A DNA stretch of 5,887 nucleotides from SCGC-AAA252-I15 sp043822165 (GCA_043822165.1 JBDRCA010000085.1:1-5887), one strand, 5' to 3'. Shown: positions 1 to 4,788, numbered from the stretch's first letter. Numbers and translations are program-made. The notes: generated by a model from the letters alone, not told the origin.

Positions 1-413
1 CTTCCCATAAACTTGTATCTCCCACCTACAAGACCCACAAGGAAGCCGAGGAGTATGAATAATGGGGCGAAGGCTGTAAGTTTCAAGGCAACCAACTGGG
101 CGGTGATGGTCGTTCCAACGTTAGCGCCGAATATCACGCCAAGGCTCTGCATAAAGGAGATGGTGCCGGCGTTGACAAGCCCCACGACGATGACGGTTGT
201 CGCAGTGCTCGATTGTATGACTCCCGTGACTAAAGCACCAAGCAATGCCCCCCTCCAACGGTTCTTAGTAAGCCTTGCGAGAAGAGACCTGAATCGCTCA
301 CCTGCTATCCGCTGGATTTCAGCGCTGAAATGCTCTATGCCGTAAAGGAATAGTATCAACCCAGGGATTATGGCAAAAACAAGCTCCCACCTTTCAAGCA
401 AATCAGAAATCAT
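1..413 (-). CDS. Na+/phosphate cotransporter family protein (NptA/PF02690-like), N-terminal part
   Basis: Reading the - strand from ATG at 413-411 gives 137 codons that stay open to the window edge, so the C-terminal part is missing. Residues 12-27 form a hydrophobic segment. Residues 57-85 carry the Na/Pi-cotransporter repeat signature with QSSTATT at 67-73, and residues 91-108 carry the companion motif FGANVGTTITAQ. Residues 113-130 form another membrane segment. Family members couple sodium to phosphate (or related anion) movement across the cytoplasmic membrane; bacterial and archaeal members often also have a PhoU-like tail, which cannot be seen here. The start overlaps the stop of the upstream PRC-barrel gene by one base (TGATG), so translational coupling is likely. 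It is the last visible gene of the mscS-PRC operon. The family call is firm; the transported ion is inferred from the family only. Confidence 0.88.
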   Translation of the reverse strand, partial: MISDLLERWELVFAIIPGLILFLYGIEHFSAEIQRIAGERFRSLLARLTKNRWRGALLGALVTGVIQSSTATTVIVVGLVNAGTISFMQSLGVIFGANVGTTITAQLVALKLTAFAPLFILLGFLVGLVGGRYKFMG

Positions 414-937
414 CACTTGGGTTCCTTCTTAATAGAATAAACATACTCGCTGAAGGGGATGCCAATCTTCACGTAGTTTCTTATCTTTATTACCTCATCA
501 AGCTTGACCCTCTCAGTTGGGTTTCCCCTAATCTCTTCGACTCTCTGCCCTGAAACGATGAAAAACAGCTTCCTCCTCTCCTTGCTCAAGCCTATGTCGG
601 ATACGGTCCCGATTTTCATGTCGTCTGAGCTGATAACGTCAAGGCCGATAAGCTCTCTAACCCTGTATGCTTCCTCGCTCTCCATGTCGACGCTTCTAAT
701 TAGGTGGGTCAGAGCCTTCAGGTCCTTGTACAAGTGTATGTCCTCGTCTATCACGTCTATCTCGTTGACTTGTATGAACTCGTTCAACCTGCCCCTGATA
801 TTCGCAAGCTCCCCGCCTTTGGCCCTCAAGTATACGTAAAAGTGGGGGAGTGTGATATTCAGCCCCTCGGCTACAGCTATCTCATTGTCCGCGCCGTCTA
901 TGATTCTCTTTCCCACCAACTCATTCAAAAGATGCAT
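413..937 (-). CDS. Tandem PRC-barrel domain protein
   Basis: This 174-residue soluble protein has no signal peptide or membrane segment. It appears to contain two PRC-barrel-like halves: residues 3-75, beginning LLNELVGKRIID and ending near IDEDIHLY, and residues 92-160, beginning VRELIGLDVISSDD, followed by KIGTVSDIG and a strand FFIVSG, and closing with VKLDEVIKI. PRC barrels are small beta domains found in RimM, in photosynthetic reaction-centre H subunits and in many short archaeal proteins of unknown role, where they are thought to mediate protein or RNA contacts. The gene starts 7 bases after the mscS stop and shares one base with the transporter start, so all three are probably co-transcribed. 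A regulatory or scaffold role for the neighbouring membrane proteins is a guess from position. The second barrel is the better match; the first is more divergent. Confidence 0.75.
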   Translation of the reverse strand: MHLLNELVGKRIIDGADNEIAVAEGLNITLPHFYVYLRAKGGELANIRGRLNEFIQVNEIDVIDEDIHLYKDLKALTHLIRSVDMESEEAYRVRELIGLDVISSDDMKIGTVSDIGLSKERRKLFFIVSGQRVEEIRGNPTERVKLDEVIKIRNYVKIGIPFSEYVYSIKKEPK

Positions 938-944
938 TCTACCC

Positions 945-1817
945 TTACTTCTTGTCTATATCCTTTTTATATACGATCGTCCTGTACGGGAACGGTATCT
1001 CTATTCCTTCCTTGTCGAATCTTTTCTTGATTGCTTCGGTCAAGTCGTATTTCGTCTTCATGGCTGTTGTCTGGTCCGGCGCCCAAAAGTAGAGGCGCAT
1101 GGTCTGGGCAGAATCTGTCAGGGCTATCAACCTCACCTTCAGGATGTTTTCACCCTTCAAAAACTCGTTTGTCGGGCCTCTAACTTCCTTCAACACGTTA
1201 GGGTTTTTTTCAGCCTCTTCAAGCATTATGGCCCGGGCCTTGTCTATGTCTGAGTCATAGCTTATCCCGATGTCGAGTATCCCCAGAATCCGCGGATTCT
1301 TAATTGAATAATTTATGATGTATTCCTCCCCCATCTTGGAATTCGGTATTATCAGGCGTTTCTCCTGCCACGTCTTTATGACGGTATGCCTCAACGTTAT
1401 GTCTTCTACAACCCCGTACTCCTCTTTTATGGTGACCCAGTCCCCGACCTTGAACGGCTCGAACAAGGCTATGAAGACGCCTGAAATAACGTTAGAGAAA
1501 GTCTGCTGCGCGGCGAAACCGACTATAATCGCGATCACTCCGGCAGACGCGAGAAGAGACATACCAAAAGTCTTAAAACCCGGCACCATGCTGCCTGCAA
1601 CAGCCAACCCCAACAAATAAATGACGAATACGATAAGCCTTCGCAAAACCATGAACTGGGTCTCGTCAATCCTGAGGTTCCAGGAAATCCTCTTGAAGGA
1701 ATGCTTCAAAAAAATGCCCATCGCCCTGGCAATAACCAGCGTCGCAGCCAAGGCAAAAATTATCTTGACAACAGGCACTATGACTCCATTACCCCAATCC
1801 AGGAAACTGAACGCCAT
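945..1817 (-). CDS. mscS: Small-conductance mechanosensitive channel (MscS family)
   Basis: With the ATG at 1817-1815 the protein has 290 residues, the usual size for a three-helix MscS. Membrane helices lie at about 12-34 and 57-79. The pore helix TM3, around 85-119, is rich in Ala/Gly and contains GVIAIIVGFAAQQTFSNVIS. A beta domain follows (FEPFKVGDWV at about 119-128, RLIIPNSKM at about 154-162), then the alpha/beta cytoplasmic vestibule ending IEIPFPYRTIV. MscS channels open under membrane tension to release solutes after osmotic downshock. A longer frame starts 11 codons upstream at 1850, but that ATG lies inside the TATA-like box (1841-1854) and its extra residues are not conserved-looking. 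The 1817 start sits about 30 bases from the box centre, which fits a leaderless or near-leaderless message. It is the first gene of the - strand operon. Confidence 0.92.
   Translation of the reverse strand: MAFSFLDWGNGVIVPVVKIIFALAATLVIARAMGIFLKHSFKRISWNLRIDETQFMVLRRLIVFVIYLLGLAVAGSMVPGFKTFGMSLLASAGVIAIIVGFAAQQTFSNVISGVFIALFEPFKVGDWVTIKEEYGVVEDITLRHTVIKTWQEKRLIIPNSKMGEEYIINYSIKNPRILGILDIGISYDSDIDKARAIMLEEAEKNPNVLKEVRGPTNEFLKGENILKVRLIALTDSAQTMRLYFWAPDQTTAMKTKYDLTEAIKKRFDKEGIEIPFPYRTIVYKKDIDKK
1285..1300. repeat. 16-bp perfect palindrome inside mscS
   Basis: AGAATCCGCGGATTCT is its own reverse complement. On the - strand it falls in codons for K-N-P-R-I-L of the channel's cytoplasmic domain. 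With equal base composition a perfect 16-bp palindrome is expected about 0.09 times in a window this long. It may be chance; no function is claimed. Confidence 0.9.
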
Positions 1818-1840
1818 AACAATAATTTTAACCAGCACGC

Positions 1841-1854
1841 ATAAATACATAAAA
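1841..1854 (-). promoter_or_regulatory. TATA-box region for the mscS operon
   Basis: Read on the - strand this is TTTTATGTATTTAT, an AT-rich stretch in an otherwise GC-balanced region. Its centre lies about 30 bases before the mscS ATG at 1817, the distance expected of an archaeal TATA box serving a message with almost no leader. No Shine-Dalgarno sequence precedes that ATG, in agreement. The same AT-rich patch (about 1818-1854) could also serve the divergent deaminase genes on the + strand, leaving a leader of about 60 bases, but no second clear box is seen. Confidence 0.5.
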
Positions 1855-1946
1855 CGGCCCAGCCCATCTGGATTGCCGCATTATCCGTCCTACTGGCCGG
1901 ACTAGTCGCCGTAGAATTCGGCATATCATCAGCCATAAATGGATGA
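1845..1946 (+). pseudogene. Headless hydrophobic reading frame, possible tail of a lost membrane protein
   Basis: This frame is open from just after a TAA at 1842-1844 to TGA at 1944-1946. From 1857 it reads AQPIWIAALSVLLAGLVAVE and then FGISSAING, which looks like one membrane helix with a short tail. It contains no ATG, GTG or TTG. The first third abuts the AT-rich mscS promoter, so an original 5' end would have been lost near 1820-1857. Its stop overlaps the next gene's ATG by 8 bases (ATGGATGA), the same geometry as other junctions in this block, which suggests the deaminase once followed a membrane protein gene, perhaps a transporter. Chance hydrophobicity in 30 codons is the alternative, and confidence is limited. 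Confidence 0.3.
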
Positions 1947-2385
1947 ATACATGAACGCTTCCATAAAAGAAGCAAGGAAAGGACTAGCAGAAGGCGGCAT
2001 ACCAATAGGTTCAGTGCTCGTATACGAGGGAAAGATAATCGGGCGAGGCCACAACCGGCGCGTCCAGGAAGGAAGCGTCATAAAACACGCGGAAATGGAC
2101 TGCCTGGAAAACGCGGGCAGGCAAAACGCGAGCGTATACAAAAAAAGCACGATATACTCGACGCTATCCCCCTGCGACATGTGCAGCGGAGCAGTCCTAT
2201 TGTATAAAATTCCGAGGGTGGTCGTCGGGGAAAACAAGACTTTCATGGGCCCTGAGGAATACCTTCGGAGCCGGGGAGTCGAAGTGGAAGTCTTAAACGA
2301 CCCTGAATGCATAGGAATCATGGAAGAGTTCATCAGGGATAAGCCGGAACTCTGGAACGAGGACATAGGAGAGGAGAATGAATAA
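1939..2385 (+). CDS. Cytosine deaminase, yeast FCY1 type (zinc-dependent CDA superfamily)
   Basis: The product of 148 residues resembles yeast cytosine deaminase (FCY1, 158 residues) along nearly its whole length. Shared blocks as I recall them are EGGIPIG (18-24), GRGHN (35-39), LSPCDMCSGA (76-85), IPRVVVGEN (91-99) and the C-terminal LWNEDIGEE (138-146). The zinc site is H50 in HAE, C79 and C82, with E52 as proton shuttle. N39, F102, W139 and D142 match residues that hold the pyrimidine in the yeast enzyme. Expected reaction: cytosine to uracil plus ammonia in the cytoplasm, feeding pyrimidine salvage. This family is unrelated to E. coli CodA. The start at 1939 gives the natural N terminus; M5 is possible. 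A guanine-deaminase-like gene follows in the same direction. Substrate is inferred from similarity; other base deaminase activity cannot be excluded. Confidence 0.85.
   Translation: MDEYMNASIKEARKGLAEGGIPIGSVLVYEGKIIGRGHNRRVQEGSVIKHAEMDCLENAGRQNASVYKKSTIYSTLSPCDMCSGAVLLYKIPRVVVGENKTFMGPEEYLRSRGVEVEVLNDPECIGIMEEFIRDKPELWNEDIGEENE
2352..2381 (+). repeat. Direct repeat, copy 1 (3' end of the cytosine deaminase gene)
   Basis: The first 21 bases (2352-2372) are identical to 2458-2478 and the next 9 differ at 3 positions, so 27 of 30 bases match. This copy encodes the tail W-N-E-D-I-G-E-E-N-E of the deaminase. It also carries GGAGAGGAG followed by an ATG at 2378, a usable ribosome-binding site. 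The paired copy starts 106 bases downstream. Confidence 0.95.
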
Positions 2386-2398
2386 TTCGGCTAATGAA

Positions 2399-2435
2399 GA
2401 GCCACTAGCGAGGCGAAGCCGAGCGTATGTGGCTC
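2399..2435. repeat. Palindromic segment between the direct repeats
   Basis: GAGCCAC (2399-2405) pairs with GTGGCTC (2429-2435). Inside, TA/TA, CG/CG and GGC-GAA-GCC (2412-2420) can extend the stem with small bulges to about 14 base pairs. With a 3-base indel the outer arms extend to AATGA...GCCAC at 2393-2405 against 2429-2438. It lies between the two copies of the 30-base direct repeat, as a small inserted palindromic element would. It has no T-run after it, so it does not look like a terminator. Confidence 0.7.
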
Positions 2436-2457
2436 ATTTGTCGTCGGCAAACTCCGA

Positions 2458-2487
2458 CTGGAACGAGGACATAGGAGAAGAAGATGA
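2458..2487 (+). repeat. Direct repeat, copy 2 (just before guaD)
   Basis: This is the second copy of the segment at 2352-2381, with 27 of 30 bases identical. In frame it encodes a second W-N-E-D-I-G-E-E-D-E tail, closed by TGA at 2489-2491. It also supplies the Shine-Dalgarno site and the ATG of the guanine deaminase gene. The bases just upstream of the two copies are also loosely alike (CCGGAACTC versus CGGCAAACTCC), hinting that the duplication was a little longer. Confidence 0.95.
2474..2477 (+). promoter_or_regulatory. Shine-Dalgarno site of guaD
   Basis: GGAG lies 6 bases before the ATG at 2484 and fixes that start. Clear Shine-Dalgarno sites are otherwise scarce in this window; the only comparable ones are in the matching position of repeat copy 1 (GGAG at 2368-2371 and 2373-2376). 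Confidence 0.6.
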
Positions 2488-2954
2488 GTGACGAAGAATT
2501 TATGCGGCTTGCAATCGAGAAAGCCAGGGAGGGAATAACGGCCGGTCAGACGCCGTTCGGCGCCTGCATAGTGAAAAACGGTGAAGTAGTCTCGTGCGAA
2601 CACAATCGCGTGTGGGAGACCACGGACATAACCGCGCACGCGGAAATCTGCGCGATACGCAAAGCCTGCGAGAAACTGGGCACAGTAGAGCTTTCCGGCT
2701 CCGTCATCTACTCGACGTGCGAGCCCTGCCCCATGTGTTTTAGCGCAATACACTGGGCAAAAATCGACAGAATCATCTTCGGCGCCAGGATAAAGGACGC
2801 CGAGAAAGCAGGATTCAGCGAACTACCAATCTCCAACGAGACGATGGACAGGCTCGGGAAAAGCCCGCTTGAAGTCACCGGAGACTTCATGCGCGAAGAA
2901 AACTTGAATCTGTTCCGCGAATGGTCTGAGCGGGGAGACCAGAGGGTTTATTAA
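2484..2954 (+). CDS. guaD: Guanine deaminase, GuaD type (zinc-dependent CDA superfamily)
   Basis: The product has 156 residues, the same length as Bacillus subtilis GuaD, and resembles it throughout: TPFGACIV (23-30), TAHAEICAIRKACEKLG (50-66), STCEPCPMC (77-85), AIHWAK (88-93), DAEKAGF (105-111), and an end rich in F/W closing with Tyr156. Zinc ligands are H52, C82 and C85; E54 is the proton shuttle and N41 the likely base contact. GuaD converts guanine to xanthine and is a domain-swapped dimer in which the C-terminal segment caps the partner's active site; the conserved end here fits that. From memory, the aspartate of GuaD after GF that helps select guanine is S-E here (112-113), so specificity could differ. 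Archaea do not generally use TadA-type tRNA A34 deamination, which makes that alternative less likely. It is preceded by a good Shine-Dalgarno site and probably co-transcribed with the cytosine deaminase. Confidence 0.78.
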   Translation: MSDEEFMRLAIEKAREGITAGQTPFGACIVKNGEVVSCEHNRVWETTDITAHAEICAIRKACEKLGTVELSGSVIYSTCEPCPMCFSAIHWAKIDRIIFGARIKDAEKAGFSELPISNETMDRLGKSPLEVTGDFMREENLNLFREWSERGDQRVY

Positions 2955-2955
2955 A
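2947..2955 (+). promoter_or_regulatory. Candidate TATA box for the helical protein/Nudix pair
   Basis: TTTATTAAA overlaps the guaD stop codon. Its centre is about 33 bases before the ATG at 2984, which would give a leader of about 7 bases. No Shine-Dalgarno site precedes 2984. A short inverted repeat GAAAT-AA-ATTTC (2965-2976) sits between box and start. The gap of only 29 bases also allows plain read-through from the deaminase genes. Confidence 0.35.
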
Positions 2956-2983
2956 CGCTCGCTCGAAATAAATTTCAACTAAA

Positions 2984-3481
2984 ATGCTTTCCGATTCCGT
3001 CGACAAAATAATGTCTGCAATCGAGACAGAGGACGCGATGCAGTTGCGGCAGTTATCCCGCGAATTCAGCGAAGACGCGGTAACAGACCAGTCCCGGGAG
3101 AACATCGACTTGGCGATGATAACGTACTGCCTCAACAAATTGTTCTCCAAAGTCCACTTCAAGGAAAACCTCGCGGAACTAAAGCAGACCGTCGCGGCCG
3201 AATTATCCAGCGGAAACTTCGAGGCAGTGCTCGACGAAATAAAAAAATTCGACCAGGAATTCGGCGCATTCGAAGGAACACTCGTAAACAAAGCACGGAT
3301 TAAGGTCGGCGCCAGACTATACTCTAATGGATTATCCCTCTCTCAGTCTGCTAGCATGACTGATGTCAGCGTCTCCGACATACTCGCATACGTGGGGGCA
3401 ACCAAAACCCACGAAAAAATAAAGCCCATGAACGTGTCTGAACGCTACTCTTTCGCGAAAAAAATCCTGGGAAATGAATGA
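2984..3481 (+). CDS. Uncharacterised alpha-helical archaeal protein with HTH-like C-terminal region
   Basis: I cannot assign a function. The 165-residue product has no signal peptide or membrane segment and is predicted almost all helical. Residues 1-100 are acidic helices with heptad-like leucines (for example 60-90). Residues 103-145 are the most distinctive part: NKARIKVGARLYSNGLSLSQ, then SASMTDVSVSDILAYVG and the end TKTHE. The pattern of S-x-S-Q-x-A-S-x-T-x-V-S-x-S-x-I looks like a helix-turn-helix, so nucleic-acid binding is possible. I recall similar tails ending in 'YVGKTKIHE' in uncharacterised proteins of DPANN-type archaea, but cannot verify this here. The TGA overlaps the Nudix gene's ATG by 8 bases (ATGAATGA), which points to coupled translation. 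Confidence 0.7.
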   Translation: MLSDSVDKIMSAIETEDAMQLRQLSREFSEDAVTDQSRENIDLAMITYCLNKLFSKVHFKENLAELKQTVAAELSSGNFEAVLDEIKKFDQEFGAFEGTLVNKARIKVGARLYSNGLSLSQSASMTDVSVSDILAYVGATKTHEKIKPMNVSERYSFAKKILGNE

Positions 3482-3989
3482 AGGCGAAGAAGTCTTTTCT
3501 GTTGTTGACGAAAAAGACAACGTAATCGGCGCGCAACGACGCAGCATCCTGCACTCCGGGGACAAACTAATACACCGGGCAGTCCACATCCTGGTCGTAA
3601 ACGACGCCGGAAAAATAGCAGTCCAAAAAAGAAGCCGCAAAAAAGACCTCTACGCCGGGACACTGGCAAGCTCTGCGTCAGGCCACGTGGAAGAAGGCGA
3701 AACATACATTGAAGCCGCGGAAAGAGAGCTTTCCGAAGAGCTCCCGAACGTCTGCGGGGAGTTGAGGGAAGTCGGGAGGTTTCTGGTTGAAACCGGGTTC
3801 GAGCGCGAATGGTCTGCATTATTCGTCTGCCGTTTCAGCGGTGAAATAGACTTCGATTATGGGGAGGCTGAGTCGGTTGAGTACATGAGCCCGGCAACCA
3901 TAAAGGAAAAGCGCAAAAAAGGGCTTACTTCACTGGTTTTCGACAGGGTCATGGATGAATACTTGAAAACAATCAGAGACCGTTTTTAA
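3474..3989 (+). CDS. Nudix hydrolase, Idi/YfcD-like
   Basis: The 171-residue product has a Nudix box at 70-92: G70, then E76, then RELSEEL at 84-90, matching G-x5-E-x7-RE-U-x-EE; the usual glycine near the end of the box is Pro91. Upstream HRAVHILVV (34-42) and QKRSRKKDLY (51-60) are typical of the isopentenyl-diphosphate isomerase/YfcD branch. The catalytic cysteine of type 1 Idi (C-G-H) is Ser69 here (SGH), so isomerase activity is unlikely; the paired glutamates E110 and E112 resemble Idi metal ligands. The likely reaction is magnesium-dependent hydrolysis of a nucleoside diphosphate linked to another group, substrate unknown. With two base deaminases upstream, clean-up of nucleotides is a possible theme, but that is inference. 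The start at 3474 overlaps the preceding gene by 8 bases. Confidence 0.82.
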   Translation: MNEGEEVFSVVDEKDNVIGAQRRSILHSGDKLIHRAVHILVVNDAGKIAVQKRSRKKDLYAGTLASSASGHVEEGETYIEAAERELSEELPNVCGELREVGRFLVETGFEREWSALFVCRFSGEIDFDYGEAESVEYMSPATIKEKRKKGLTSLVFDRVMDEYLKTIRDRF

Positions 3990-3997
3990 AGCCTAGT

Positions 3998-4010
3998 GTG
4001 TATATATATT
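3998..4010 (+). promoter_or_regulatory. TATA-box region of psmA
   Basis: GTGTATATATATT forms the most AT-rich patch before the proteasome gene, with its centre about 23 bases before the ATG at 4027, suggesting a leaderless or nearly leaderless message. A second candidate, TTTTTAAAG at 3983-3991, overlaps the stop of the Nudix gene; it would give a leader of about 14 bases. The T-run there (3983-3987) might also end upstream transcripts. No Shine-Dalgarno site precedes psmA. Confidence 0.55.
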
Positions 4011-4026
4011 AGTCGTTTTAGAGAAA

Positions 4027-4788
4027 ATGTATCCTACTGGACCCGCGGCATACGACCGCGCTATCACGGTTTTCAGCCCTGACGGAAGGCTCTTTCAAGT
4101 AGAGTATGCGCGAGAAGCAGTCAAGAGAGGCACGACTGCAGTCGGCATCGTCTACAAAGACGGAGTACTCCTTGCAGTGGACAAAAACATATCTACGAGC
4201 CTCATCGTCTCGCAGTCAATCGAGAAAATATTCAAGATCGACGAACACATAGGAGTGGCAACTTCCGGGCTCGTAGCGGACGCAAGACGCCTCGTAGACT
4301 CTGCGAGAGTATGGTCCCAGAGAAACAGGCTAGCATACAACGAGCCAATCAGCATACTAAAGCTTACTAAAGAGCTCTGCGACATAAAGCAGGCTTACAC
4401 TCAATACGGGGGTGCGCGACCCTTCGGCGCGGCGCTTCTCATAGCGGGCGTAAACGATCACCCGCACCTTTATGAATCCGACCCGTCCGGCGCCTTCACG
4501 GAGTACCGTGCCACGGCAATCGGGATGGGTAAAAGAGACGTCGAAAAAATATTCGAGGAAAAATACAAGGACAATCTCAGCCGGAAAGACGCCATAGAAC
4601 TCGCGCTAATCGGCTTAAATGTTTCCTCTGAAGGCAAGCCCTCAGAGGAATACATAGACGTGGTAACCGTCGAGAAAGACAAACCCTATTCAAGAATCCC
4701 AGTCGACGAGCTGGCTTCGGCTCTCGGAAGCGTGAAAAACGAGATTAAGAAGCGCAGGGAGTCCGGCAAAGAGGGAAGAAAGGACTAG
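4027..4788 (+). CDS. psmA: 20S proteasome subunit alpha
   Basis: The 253-residue product is a full-length archaeal PsmA. The N-terminal gate and first helix read YDRAITVFSPDGRLFQVEYA (9-28), followed by REAVKRGTTAVGI (29-41). Other family marks are SIEKIF with K67, which lines the pocket that binds the HbYX tail of the PAN or Cdc48 ATPase, TSGLVADAR (79-87), QYGGARPFG (126-134), DPSGAFTEY (152-160) and ATAIGMGK (162-169). Seven copies form each outer ring of the 20S barrel and control entry to the proteolytic chamber formed by beta subunits, which are not encoded here. The last 20 residues are charged and lysine-rich, as is common. It heads the conserved psmA-sdo1-rrp4 cluster, with a TATA region upstream and 49 bases before sdo1. 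An unusual 28-base hairpin lies in codons for residues 199-208. Confidence 0.98.
   Translation: MYPTGPAAYDRAITVFSPDGRLFQVEYAREAVKRGTTAVGIVYKDGVLLAVDKNISTSLIVSQSIEKIFKIDEHIGVATSGLVADARRLVDSARVWSQRNRLAYNEPISILKLTKELCDIKQAYTQYGGARPFGAALLIAGVNDHPHLYESDPSGAFTEYRATAIGMGKRDVEKIFEEKYKDNLSRKDAIELALIGLNVSSEGKPSEEYIDVVTVEKDKPYSRIPVDELASALGSVKNEIKKRRESGKEGRKD
4623..4650. repeat. Intragenic hairpin in psmA
   Basis: TTCCTCTGA (4623-4631) and TCAGAGGAA (4642-4650) form a perfect 9-bp stem. The loop AGGCAAGCCC can pair further as GG-CAAG-CC after one mismatch. It encodes V-S-S-E-G-K-P-S-E-E. A perfect 9-bp stem with a loop up to 20 bases is expected roughly once in two such windows, so chance is quite possible; the inner pairs make it a little more notable. 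Confidence 0.8.

Larger units (their letters stand above)
2378..2491 (+). other. Small 37-codon reading frame bridging the two deaminase genes
   Basis: It starts at ATG 2378, 1 base after a GGAGAGGAG stretch and inside the end of the cytosine deaminase gene, and stops at TGA 2489-2491 inside the start of the guanine deaminase gene. Overlap is 8 bases at each end (ATGAATAA and ATGAGTGA). Its predicted tail, W-N-E-D-I-G-E-E-D-E, copies the deaminase C terminus; the first 26 residues cross a palindrome and look unlike a folded protein. It could be translated to couple the two genes, or be only the by-product of a duplication. I would not call it a functional protein without expression data. Confidence 0.3.

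Noticed and set aside
13..345. Open + strand frame of 110 codons at the left edge
   Set aside because: It is antisense to the Na/Pi-cotransporter-like gene, whose - strand product has clear family motifs; the + product has none.
2391..2753. - strand frame of 120 codons across the deaminase junction
   Set aside because: It runs antisense through guaD and the palindrome; its product is low-complexity and shows no family features.
3718..3735. Hairpin CGGAAAG-AGAG-CTTTCCG inside the Nudix gene
   Set aside because: A 7-bp stem with a 4-base loop is common by chance, and it lies in the Nudix box codons where sequence is constrained by protein function.
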